This document shows positions 43,849 to 53,673 of a stretch of 64,000 nucleotides of DNA, in pieces. The DNA is from Mytilus californianus (taxonomy: Eukaryota > Mollusca > Bivalvia > Mytilida > Mytilidae), in contig NW_026262668.1 of the NCBI RefSeq assembly GCF_021869535.1, positions 136,077,635 to 136,141,634 of the forward strand. Reading direction: 5' to 3'. The notes under the pieces were generated by a model, which had not been told where the DNA came from, searched no databases, and saw nothing but the letters and a program-made list of their open reading frames with translations. The position numbers were made by a program, and so were the translations under genes. Position 1 is the first letter of the stretch, and each line of letters opens with the position of its first letter.

Positions 43849-46010
43849 TATGGTAACCCTGTTCTACCAAGAGTTTGAGAGGAGTATTGACAGGATGTTG
43901 GTTATCTTTTACCTAATGCTAACTCTGTTCTATCAGGAGTTTGAGAGGAGTATTGACAGGATGTTGGTTATCTTTTACCTGATGGTAACCCTGTTCTATC
44001 AGGAGTTTGAGAGGAGTATTGACAGGAGGTTGGTTATCTTTTACCTTATGATAACTCTGTTCTATCAGGAGTTATAGAGGAGTATTGACAGGATGTTGGT
44101 TATCTTTTACCTTATGGTAACCCTGTTCTATGAGGAGTGTGATAGGAGTATTGACAGGAGGTTGGTTATCTTTTACCATATGGTAATCCTGTTCTATCAA
44201 GAGTTTGAGAGGAGTATTGACAGGAGGTTGGTTATCTTTTACCTTATGGTAACCCTGTTCTATCAGGAGTTTGATAGGAGTATTGCCAGGAGGTTGGTTA
44301 TCTTTTAATTTATGATAACCCTGTTCTAGCAGGCGTTTGAGAGGAGTATTGACAGGATGTTGGTTATCTTTTACCTTATGGTAACTCTGTTCTATCAGGA
44401 GTTTGAGAGAAGTATTGACAGGAGGTTGTTTATCTTTTACCTCATGGTAACCCTGTTCTATCAGGAGTTTGAGAGGAGTATTGACAGGAGGTTGGTTATC
44501 TTTTATCTTATGGTAACCCTGTTCTATCAGGAGTTTGAGAGGAGTATTGACAGGAGTTTGGTTATCTTTTACCTTATGATAACTCTGTTCTATCAGGAGT
44601 TATAGAGGAGTATTGACAGGATGTTGGTTATCTTTTACCTTATGGTAACCCTGTTCTATGAGGAGTGTGATAGGAGTATTGACAGGAGGTTGGTTATCTT
44701 TTACCATATGGTAATCCTGTTCTATCAAGAGTTTGAGAGGAGTATTGACAGGAGGTTGGTTATCTTTTACCTTATGGTAACCCTGTTCTATCAGGAGTTT
44801 GATAGGAGTATTGCCAGGAGGTTGGTTATCTTTTAATTTATGATAACCCTGTTCTAGCAGGCGTTTGAGAGGAGTATTGACAGGATGTTGGTTATCTTTT
44901 ACCTTATGGTAACTCTGTTCTATCAGGAGTTTGAGAGAAGTATTGACAGGAGGTTGTTTATCTTTTACCTTATGGTAACCCTGTTCTATCAGGAGTTTGA
45001 GAGGAGTATTGATAGGAGGTTGGTTATTACCTTATGCTAACTCTGTTCTATCAAGAATTTGAGAGGAGTATTGACAGGATGTTGGTTATCTTTTACCTTC
45101 TGGTAACCCTGTTCTACCAAGAGTTTGAGAGGAGTATTGACAGGATGTTGGTTATCTTTTACCTTATGCTAACTCTGTTTTATCAGGAGTTTGAGAGGAG
45201 TATTGACAGGATGTTGGTTATTTTTTACCTTATGGTAACCCTGTTCTATCAGGAGTTTGAGAGGAGTATTGACAGGATGTTGGTTATCTTTTACCTCATG
45301 GTAACTCTGTTCTATCAGGAGTTTGATAGGAGTATTGACAGGAGGTTGGTTATCTTTTATTTATGGTAACCCTGTTCTATCAATAGTTTGAGAGGAGTAT
45401 TGACAGGAGGTTGGTTATCTTTTACCTTATGGTAACTCTGTTCTATCAGGAGTTTGAGAGGAGTATTGACAGGAGGTTGGTTATCTTTTACCTTATGGTA
45501 ACCCTGTTCTATCAGGAATTTGAGAGGAGTATTGACAGGAGGTTGGTTATCTTTTACCTTATGGTAACCCTGTTCTATCAGGAGTTTGATAGGAGTATTG
45601 ACAGGATGTTGGTTATCTTTTACCTTATGGTAACCCTGTTCTATCAAGAGTTTGAGAGGAGTATTGACAGGAGGTTGGTTATTACCTTATGCCAACTCTG
45701 TTCTATCAGGAGTTTGAGAGGAGTATTGACAGGATGTTGGTTATCTTTTACCTTATGGTAACCCTGTTCTATCAAGAGTTTGAGAGGAGTATTGACAGGA
45801 TGTTGGTTATCTTTTACCTTATGGTAACCCTGTTCTATCAAGAGTTTGAGAGGAGTTTTGACAGGAGGTTGGTTATCTTTTACCTTATGGTAACTCAGTT
45901 CTATCAGGAGTTTGAGAGGAGTATTGACAGGATGTTGGTTATCTTTTACCTTATGATAACCCTGTTCTATCAGGAGTTTGAGAGGAGTATTGACAGGAGG
46001 TTGGTTATCT
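43306..46010 (+). repeat. 3.7-kb higher-order repeat, partial copy 4
   Basis: About 2.7 kb match copy 3 at a constant offset of 9,946 bp, with block B copy 2 lying between. The match ends near 46,010, where this copy reads 'ttatggttagtctg'. Confidence 0.78.
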
Positions 46011-46399
46011 TTTACCTTATGGTTAGTCTGTTCTATCAGGAGTTTGATAGGAGTATTGACAGGAGGTTGGTTATCTTTTAATTTTTGATAACCCTGTTCT
46101 ATCAGGAGTTTGAGAGGAGTATTGACAGGATGTTGGTTATCTTTTACCTTATGGTAACCCTGTTCTATCAAGAGTTTGAGAGGAGTATTGACAGGAGGTT
46201 GGTTATTACCTTATGCTAACTCTGTTCTATCAGGAGTTTGATAGGAGTATTGACAGGATGTTGGTTATCTTTTACCTTATGGTAACCCTGTTCTACCAAG
46301 AGTTTGAGAGGAGTATTTACAGGAGGTTGGTTATTACCTTATGCCAACTCTGTTCTATCAGGAGTTTGAGAGGAGTATTGACAGGATGTTGGTTATCTT

Positions 46400-47816
46400 T
46401 TACCTTATGGTAACCCTGTTCTATCAGGAGTTTGATAGGAGTATTGACAGGGTGTTGGTTATCTTTTACCTTATGGTAACCCTGTTCTACGAAGAGTTTG
46501 AGAGGAGTATTGACAGGAGGTTGGTTATCTTTTACCTTATGCTAACTCTGTTCTATCAGGAGTTTGAGAGGAGTATTGACAGGATGTTGGTTATCTTTTA
46601 CCTTATGCTAACTCTGTTCTATCAGGAGTTTGAGAGGAGTATTGACAGGACGTTGGTTATCTTTTACCTTATGGTAACCCTGTTCTACCGAGAGTTTGAG
46701 AGGAGTATTGACAGGAGGTTGGTTATCTTTTACCTTATGGTAACCCTGTTCTATCAAGAGTTTGAGAGGAGTATTGACAGGAGGTTGGTTATCTTTTACC
46801 TTATGGTAACCCTGTTCTACCAAGAGTTTCAGAGGAGTATTGACAGGAGGTTGGTTATCTTTTACCTTATGGTAACCCTGTTCCATCAGGAGTTTGAGAG
46901 GAGTATTGACAGGATGTTGGTTATCTTCTACCTTATGCTAACTCTGTTCTATCAGGAGTTTGAGAGGAGTATTGACAGGATATTGGTTATCTTTTACCTT
47001 ATGGTAACCCTGTTCTATCAAGAGTTTGAGAGGAGTACTGACAGGATGTTGGTTATCTTTTACCTTATGGTAACTCTGTTCTATCAGGAGTTTGAGAGAA
47101 GTATTGACAGGAGGTTGGTTATCTTTTACCTTATGGTAACCCTGTTCTATCAAGAGTTTGAGAGAAGTATTGACAGGAGGTTGGTTATCTTTTACCTTTT
47201 GGTAACCCTGTTCTATCAAGAGTTTGAGAGAAGTATTGACAGGAGGTTGGTTATCTTTTACCTTTTGGTAACCCTGTTCTATCAGGAGTTTGAGAGGAGT
47301 ATTGACAGGAGGTTGGTTATCTTTTACCTTATGGTAACCCTGTTCTATCAAGAGTTTGAGAGGAGTATTGACAGGATGTTGGTTATCTTTTACCTTATGG
47401 TAACCCTGTTCTATCAAGAGTTTGAGAGAAGTATTGACAGGAGGTTGGTTATCTTTTACCTGATGGTAACCCTGTTCTACCAAGAGTTTGAGAGGAGTAT
47501 TGACAGGAGGTTGGTTATCTTTTACCTTATGGTAACCCTGTTCTATCAAGAGTTTGAGAGAAGTATTGACAGGAGGTTGGTTATCTTTTACCTTATGGTA
47601 ACCCTGTTCTATCAGGAGTTTGAGAGGAGTATTGACAGGAGGTTGGTTATCTTTTACCTTATGGTAACCCTGTTCTATCAAGAGTTTGAGAGGAGTATTG
47701 ACAGGATGTTGGTTATCTTTTACCTTATGGTAACCCTGTTCTATCAGGAGTTTGAGAGGAGTATTGACAGGATGTTGGTTATCTTTTACCTTCTGGTAAT
47801 GCTGTTCTATCAGGAG
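46400..47816 (+). repeat. Regular right edge of the satellite array
   Basis: The last 1.4 kb contain only full 66-bp units without 62-, 55- or 71-bp variants, which is why an uninterrupted frame of about 500 codons appears here (46341-47837). It shows no long-offset match elsewhere in the window. The final unit is cut after 'ctatcaggag' at 47816, where unrelated sequence 'aacctgaaattatatcag' begins. Confidence 0.8.
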
Positions 47817-48050
47817 AACCTGAAATTATATCAGTAAAATTATTTTCACTACATAACAATATAAAATAAGTAGATGTGGTATATAATTACCAATGAGACA
47901 ACAAATGATGTGGGTTTAAGAAACTACAAGTCTGGTTTCTGCCACCTCTTCTTCTATCAATAAACAATTAATTTTGTCTCGACTTGATGGAGTCAAAAAG
48001 CTAGACTTAGGTATGCTGTTTCTGACAGTGTCGGCATCAGCGTCAGAAAT
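47817..48050. other. Unique flank with a fragment of a mussel-type dispersed repeat
   Basis: AT-rich non-satellite sequence. Roughly 47862-47930 contains 'agatgtggtatataattacc' followed by 'aatgagacaac', a decayed start of the dispersed family also seen at 50065 and 51868. No gene is seen. Confidence 0.5.
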
Positions 48051-48705
48051 GTATTAGTTTGTGATTAGGTCAGTTTATGGGGAGCCACTAGTGGTAGGTC
48101 AATGATATTTGGTATGCAGTTGTATTAGCATTGGCACATCTCATTTCCATGTAGATTATTTTGCCTTTCCCCTCAGCCATGATCTATTGACTTTGAAACT
48201 TTAGCTTATTTTACATGCATTAGATTGTAATTAGGTCGGTTTAAGTGGGTCCACTAGTGGTAGGTCAATGTTATTTGGTATGTAGATGCATTAGCATTGG
48301 CACATTTCATTTCCATGGAGATTATTTGGCTCAGCCCCTCAGTCATGGTCTATTGACTTTGAAAGTTTTGCATAGTGTACATGTTGTGATTAGATCAGTT
48401 TAAGAGGAACCACTAATATTAGGACAATGATATTTGGAATGCAGTTGTATTAGCATTTGCAAGTCTCTTTTCCATGGAGTTCATATGGTTCCATCCCCTC
48501 CTCATGGTTCATTGACTTTAAAATTTTTACATTGTTTACAAGTTTGTGTTTTTGGTTAGTGTGAAGGGTACCACTTATGATAAGTCACTGGTATTTGGAA
48601 TGCAGTTTTATAAGCATTGGCATTTATCATTTCTATGGAGGTTATTTGGTCCTGCACATTGAGTCATGGTTCATAGACTTTGAATGTGTTGCATAGTTTA
48701 CATGT
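48050..48705. repeat. Tandem ~163-bp repeat, four diverged copies
   Basis: Four consecutive units share 'ccacta', 'taggtcaatgatatttgg', 'attagcattggca', 'tttccatgga' and 'cattgactttgaa'. The anchor 'taggtcaatg' and its variants fall at 48095, 48261, 48420 and 48581, giving spacings of 166, 159 and 161 bp. The copies are clearly diverged, so the repeat is older than the neighbouring satellite. No coding potential is evident. Confidence 0.88.
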
Positions 48706-49058
48706 TTATTTGGATTCAATTGAATATTTGTATTTTACTACCAAAATTACAACAAGGCGACACATATCTCGGTGTCAACAGTTTATTTACAGTTTTAACA
48801 ATGAGTTTGGTATCAAATCCTTAAGGCCTAAGAACTATCGAGTAAGACATTTTGTTTCTCATGTAAACAATACTACAAACTTCCGGTATTAGAAGTCTCT
48901 AGAGCTAATGTTTTTTCCTGTAACCTTGAATACCACTCAAAGTGGTTGCAATAAAAAAAAAGCTGTTACATATTAGAACTGCTAATCCTGTGTATACAAA
49001 TATCCGTCCTGGCAGCAGTGTCAATCCTTGGAACAACAATTTCCTAAAGTTGTTTATT
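48706..49058. other. AT-rich intergenic sequence
   Basis: I see no gene or repeat that can be supported here. Short open frames overlap it, but they have no recognisable domains. Confidence 0.5.
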
Positions 49059-50004
49059 AGTCCCCTACCGACGAAGTCGAATGGGACTTTAGGTTTGCAC
49101 TCTGTCCGTCTGTCTGTCTGTCCGTCTGTCCATCCGTCAGTCCGGCAACTCAGTTTTCCACACTTTTTTTCTTCGTTCTTGAAGATATTGATTTGATATT
49201 TGGTATATAGTTTTATCATGACAAGTTATAGATCAAGTTCCGGTCTGATGATCTAGTTCAGAGTTATGGTCCATAACAAAACTCCATAACTAATGTTAGA
49301 GTACTATGTTAAACCATATAATCTGTACAAAGGGAGATAACTCATTTTTTTAAAAACATTCTTTGGTGAATTGTTTGAGGAATTTTGTGGCAGGTTTATA
49401 TGTTATTTTGTATACTAATTTTCTGAATGCTATATGTATATATAAATATTTTTTTGTTATTAAGTGAAATCCTTTAATTAGATAATAATCTATTTTTATT
49501 AAGGTATATATTTCATTACATTACATTGTGTAGATAAAAGTTGTTGACATTTCATAGATAAGTTACAAACTATATTAGTGTGTGACAAATGAAAGAAAAA
49601 ATATTTGGAACTATTAATTATATTTGATTGTAATTTGAAAATAGATATACATTGTATTACATAATATCTAATTTTAGAGAACTATTAATCATATCTAATG
49701 TTAGAGTGTTATAGGTTTTCCACTCTTTTTTTCATCATGCTTGAAGATATTGATCGACAATTGGTATATAGTTTTATTATGACAAGTTACAGATCAAGTT
49801 CAAATTTTTGTTTCGGTCTGATAATTTTGTGCAGAGTTATGGTCCTTGGACTTGAAAAAATTCACTCATATATTCAGTTTTCCACACTGTTTTTAGTAAT
49901 GCTTGAAGATATTGACTTGATCTTTTTTTTTACAACATGACAAGTTATAGAACAAGTTAGCATTTTGTTCCAGTTAATAATGAATTTTTACCCGGTAGGG
50001 GACT
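49059..50004. mobile_element. Non-autonomous TIR element, ~0.95 kb
   Basis: The segment starts with agtcccctaccg (49059-49070) and ends with its perfect reverse complement cggtaggggact (49993-50004). The left part has 'gtcgaatgggactttagg' and a gtctgtctgtccgtc-rich run, a signature I associate with a common mussel repeat. Inside, a module with 'gttttccac', 'cttgaagatattga' and 'atgacaagttatagatcaag' occurs three times, near 49152, 49711 and 49878. No transposase is present and no clear target duplication could be fixed, so the class is open. The perfect ends could also belong to a longer degraded family. Confidence 0.6.
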
Positions 50005-50057
50005 ATGTATTGCCATGCAATACTCTCAGAATGCTTGTTTTAATAAAGACGTCTTAA

Positions 50058-50545
50058 TATAAAAATAAGGAGATGTGCTATGATTGCCAATGAGACAACT
50101 AGTTATCCACCAAAGTTCAAATGAAGTGGATGTAAGAAATTATAGGCAACCGTACGACCTTCAACAATGAAAAAAATCCATACCGTATAGTCAGCTATGA
50201 AAGGCACTGAAATGAAAAATATGATACAATTCAATTGAGAAAGCTAATGGCCTAATTAATAACAAAACAATTATATATTTATTCATCCCTCATCTCTAAC
50301 AACAATAAAAGACACTAAGTACAGATCTGAGAGTACTCGCATTTACTGACAGCTAGTTCAAAGCCAAAAACTAATAAAAAAATCATGTATTTAAGACTAA
50401 AATGTCCAACATCCAATGTATTTAGTGTAAAGACGTCATTAAAAGTCAGAGAAAAACATGACCTTGTGCAATGCCAAAACAAAGGTATCGACAGATTCTA
50501 GTACCATTAAAATGCATATGAGTATAACAATACTATTTAGTATGA
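50058..50545 (+). repeat. Dispersed mussel-type repeat ('gattgccaatgagacaac' family)
   Basis: Contains 'ggagatgtgctatgattgcc', 'aatgagacaact', 'ccaccaaagttcaaatgaag', 'ccttcaacaatg' and, farther on, 'gagagtactcgcatttactg' and 'gtgtaaagacgtcat'. The same ordered blocks reappear at 51865-52410. The family is very abundant in mussel genomes as far as I recall. It has no coding capacity. It lies directly beside Penelope-like sequence starting at 50558, in the position that would be 3' of that element. Confidence 0.75.
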
Positions 50546-50557
50546 TTTTAATTTACT

Positions 50558-51420
50558 GATAACAAAATTAATATTTTTACCAATAAAAACAATATTTAAT
50601 GATCTAATTACAGTGTTGAATTGGTAACCTTTTAAAATAAGTTTATTTAAAGGATTGATAAGTTTACCCGGATTGTATATACATTTCCCAGATCGATAAA
50701 CAACATCACTGTAAACTTCAAGGTGTGCTATTATGTCTTAAATAAGTTTTTTACCGGTACAGCCAAACTTGCAAACCAAATCTTTGTATCTATGGAAGAA
50801 TTTAGTAAAGGTTTTAAATAATTTGTGGTAACGTTATCCCTGACTTAATAATTTACCAGTAATACATAGATAACGCTCATTGAAATCCAAAGCGTTACCA
50901 CAGACACGGGCATAGCGAGTTGAGATATATAAACACCGTAAGACGGTGCCAGAGGAACAACACCGTCCAAAAATAGGAAAATTAACAATAGAGAAAGAAA
51001 AATCATACCTTCTGTCGTAAATTTTTGTGTAGAGTTTCTGGTGCAAAATTTAAAAGTCTAAATCTAGGAAAAGACCCTTATTGCTGTTAATATGTGATTT
51101 ATTTAAGGTCCTGTGGGTAAAATTTCGGCAGCATATTTAGAGAATTCTTGATTATTTAACGAAAAAATATCATCAAGAAAACGGTGAGTGTTGTTGAATT
51201 TATCAATTAAATGGAATTTAGACGGGTCTTTGCTGAGTTTGGCCATAAACTGTGATTCATAACAGTACAGAAACAAGTCTGCTATTAAAGGGGCACAATT
51301 GGCGCCCATAGGTATACCTACAATCTGTTGATTAACTTTATTACCGAAACGTACATAAATGTTGTCAAGAAGAAAATGTATGGCTTCATCTCATCACACC
51401 TCCAGTATGTATATCTAGCA
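50558..51420 (-). mobile_element. Penelope-like retroelement fragment, reverse transcriptase part
   Basis: Read on the minus strand, 51400-51110 gives reverse transcriptase sequence with 'VNQQIVGIPMGANCAPLIAD' followed by a 'FLDDIFSLNN' segment, which corresponds to the active-site DD motif with F-L in place of the usual Y-x. After a stop near 51103, 51046-50834 continues with 'TKIYDRRYDFSF' and 'CITGKLLSQG', the downstream region typical of these elements. The order and spacing agree with Penelope-like elements. The frame is broken by stops and shifts, and the 5' part of RT and any GIY-YIG endonuclease are missing. It is a dead fragment. The 62399-62960 copy parallels its 3' half. Confidence 0.75.
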
Positions 51421-51489
51421 TATTTACCTTTCTCGTTAGGTCCATAATAAGCATTAATAACTTTATACCAATAAATATTTAGTTATGTT

Positions 51490-51665
51490 TTAATTTATTG
51501 AAAACTAAATCAGTATTATTATTGATTAAGACAATATTCACAGATCTTACTACCATGTTTAATTGGTAACTTTTATAATAAAGAATAAGTTTATTTAAAG
51601 AAACAGTTCGTTTGCAAGTATTGTAACTGAATTTACAGTCTCTTTAAACAACATCACAGATGGGA
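51490..51665 (-). mobile_element. Penelope-like 3' fragment
   Basis: Sequence with 'gatcttactaccatg', 'aattggtaactttt' and 'aagtttatttaaag' parallels 50590-50670 and 62437-62495, the 3' end of the Penelope-like copies. It is short, noncoding and diverged. Confidence 0.55.
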
Positions 51666-51864
51666 GACAGTTTAAATAATCAATGTTGCTTGTTTATGGA
51701 TCCTATTGTTTGTAATGTTTTATCTTTTATAGCATGATTTTTTTCATTGAATAAAATATACCAAACAACACTGTAAAAACAATATAGATTTGTTGGTGCT
51801 AAAAACGACATCACTATAAAAGTGATGTTGTGATTTAATTTTACCACATAATTTTTATAAAAAG

Positions 51865-52415
51865 GGAGATGTGGTATGATTGCCAACCAGGCAGTTCTCA
51901 ACCAGAGCCCAAATGACGTAGATGTAAGCAATTATATGTAACTGCATGGCCTTCAACAATGATCAAAACCCAAACCTTAAAGTCAGCTATCAAAAAATAC
52001 AAATCAAATGGAAAAACCAATAGTCTGATTTAAAACAATTATGACAGACAGCTACCAATGACAACCACCCAATTACAGGCTTCTGAATTGAGACACACAT
52101 TAAGAATGTAGCTGGGTTAATCATGTTTGTGATCACTCAATCCATTCCTCAGCTGGGACAGTGGTGTGACAGCACAGTATACGAACACACTGTACAAATC
52201 AGTTGGAAATGGCTTTACTCATCAGATTGGCAAGAACCACAAAAACAACAAACATACAGACAAAAGACAAAGTACTGATCTAAGAGTACTCGCAGTTCTG
52301 AAAGCTAGATCAAAGCCAATTACAATTAATAAAAACATCATGTTTCCCCCGACTAAACTTATCAATCAGAACACATCCAACGCATTCCGTGTAAAAACGT
52401 CATAAACAATCTGAG
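51865..52415 (+). repeat. Dispersed mussel-type repeat, second copy
   Basis: Starts with 'gggagatgtggtatgattgc' and ends near 'gtgtaaaaacgtcat'. It shares the block order of 50058-50430 but carries about 200 bp more in the middle, including 'ccaccc aattacaggcttctga' and a stretch around 52140-52230 absent from the first copy. The open frame at 52166-52405 lies within this repeat and is not a gene. Confidence 0.7.
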
Positions 52416-52518
52416 AAATATACGACTTTGTGAAATGCCAAAATATAAGTATATATAATCGAGAGGATGTAGGAACATAAGTTTTTCATATTGGTATATT
52501 TGTAATAAGTATTCTGAC

Positions 52519-52612
52519 GTGCAGCCACAGCTTCCAAACCAAATCTTTGTATCTATGAAAGAATTTAGAAAAGTTAAAGTACTTTGTGGTAACGAAATCC
52601 CTGACTATAATA
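52519..52612 (-). mobile_element. Short Penelope-like fragment
   Basis: 'ccaaaccaaatctttgtatc' and 'ttgtggtaacgaaatccctg' match the same places in the copies at 50771-50845 and 62591-62665. Only about 90 bp remain. Confidence 0.6.
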
Positions 52613-53120
52613 TACCACTCATTAGTTCTTCCATTGTTCGATACCTTTTATGTTGCATCCTTAGTTTTCTTTATTTTACACGAAAATTGAGTCGACTCTG
52701 ATTTTTCTACCCCTGGTTTTTCCAAGGAAACTTTGTATTTCTTCTTTTAATCTTACGATTGTTTTCACATAAGACCTTGCGAGAAATATAATTATTCGCA
52801 ATGATCAATTATAAATTCTTGTAATCGTAAGACTTTTTTGCCAGTGGAGCCAGAGTTGATTTGAGTACATTCATATTTTGATGCTATGAAATTGAAAATT
52901 TGTGTAAAAACTCCTCTTTTTTTTTGTTAACAAAAAACTCATAAATTTTGAGAAATTTCTTTTTGTGGTAGTATTTCGATGAAAAATAATAGTTAATTAC
53001 AATAAGCTATTCTAAATGTGGGAACACTTAGAGACTTAGTTTTTTTAATAAAAGAAAATGTGTCCATAGGACACAGATGCCCTTGTTTACAAATACACGG
53101 CAAATTCAACATGATTCCGT
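52613..53120. other. AT-rich sequence without recognised feature
   Basis: No gene or repeat relationship within the window could be supported in this stretch. Confidence 0.45.
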
Positions 53121-53406
53121 TTTTAAAATGCGGCAACTCGAGAACGGTGAAAGTGATGCCACCCAAATTCGAGTTTGATCTGCTTTGGTGGTAATCACTG
53201 TATTGTATACCAATCAGCAATCCTCGGGTGAATCCTCTATACTCTCCTTCTTCTCTTTGAAGAACGGAATCGGACGAGTTTAGACGAGTGCATAGAGCAT
53301 AAGTTCCATAACATTTGATTGAGGCAAAGTAATTGCAGAAACGGCAAATTCAGCAATCTTCCCCATTAATGAATGGTCATAACTCAAGAACGGTAAAAGC
53401 GACGCC
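53120..53406. repeat. Older dispersed repeat, left part, interrupted by a Polinton-like insertion
   Basis: The motif 'cgagaacggtgaaagtgatg' plus 'ccacccaaattcgagtttga' (53141-53180) is echoed at 53385 by 'caagaacggtaaaagcgacg'. The second echo is cut at 53406 and resumes at 55445 as 'gacgccacctaaattcaaac'. The two echoes show what the uninterrupted repeat looked like, so the insertion point is precise. Confidence 0.75.
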
Positions 53407-53673
53407 AGTTGTAGTATCTGATCATTTATGATACCCCCCCCCCCCAAAAAAAAAAAACCGTGGCGTTGTGGCTGAACCATTTTTGGGGCGGCAGACCCCG
53501 CCCCCTCTACCCTTTTAGGTATTTTCCCCTCCCCCTCCCGACAAGTTTATAACCGGAATTGACGTCACTGGAAGGAGTCGACGTTGGAATCGTTCATCGA
53601 GATACTATTTAAGGAAAACGTGGGCGCAGGATCTCATCACAACCTTCCATCAGAACAGAGGGGTTTCGAATGC
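53407..53673 (+). repeat. Left terminal inverted repeat of the Polinton-like element
   Basis: Pairs with 55181-55444. Shared landmarks in order are 'ggcgttgtggctgaaccatt', 'accccgccccctctaccc', 'ggaaggagtcgacgttggaa', 'cgttcatcgagatac' and 'gatctcatcacaacc'. A 12-C/12-A run (53434-53457) sits near the end. The arms differ by several substitutions and indels, including about 11 extra bases on the right arm near 55235. Confidence 0.85.

Larger units (their letters stand above)
1..47816. repeat. 66-bp satellite DNA array with higher-order structure
   Basis: About 720 head-to-tail copies of a 66-bp unit fill this span with no other sequence inserted. A representative unit is 47671-47736, and a unit can be recognised by 'tgttctatcaggagtttg' near its start and 'ttaccttatggtaaccc' at its end. 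The representative unit is about 39% GC, with clearly more G than C on the plus strand and no CpG. Recurrent alternatives are gagagg/gatagg, ggatgttgg/ggaggttgg, caggag/caagag and ttatgg/ctgatgg. Length variants of 62, 55, 67 and 71 bp occur at recurring places. The array runs off the left edge, so its full size is unknown. Both strands carry long frames because 66 is divisible by three; I see no evidence of a gene. The satellite family is not one I can name. Confidence 0.97.

Noticed and set aside
1..47816. Dozens of long ORFs on both strands, up to 498 codons (46341-47837), as genes
   Set aside because: They are translations of a 66-bp satellite. Monomers of 62, 55, 67 and 71 bp break every frame repeatedly, both strands are equally open, substitutions change residues freely (R/M, E/D), and no promoter, splice or unique terminal domain is seen.
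1..47816. CRISPR array
   Set aside because: The repeat is contiguous without unique spacers, and the surroundings are eukaryotic.
48905..49219. 104-codon minus-strand ORF with D-G-x-T-D repeats
   Set aside because: The repeats come from the gtctgtccgtc-type simple sequence at the end of the TIR element.
50834..51046. Stand-alone 70-codon gene on the minus strand
   Set aside because: It is the downstream part of a broken Penelope-like element.
52166..52405. 79-codon plus-strand gene
   Set aside because: It lies wholly within a dispersed repeat with sister copies and has no domain.
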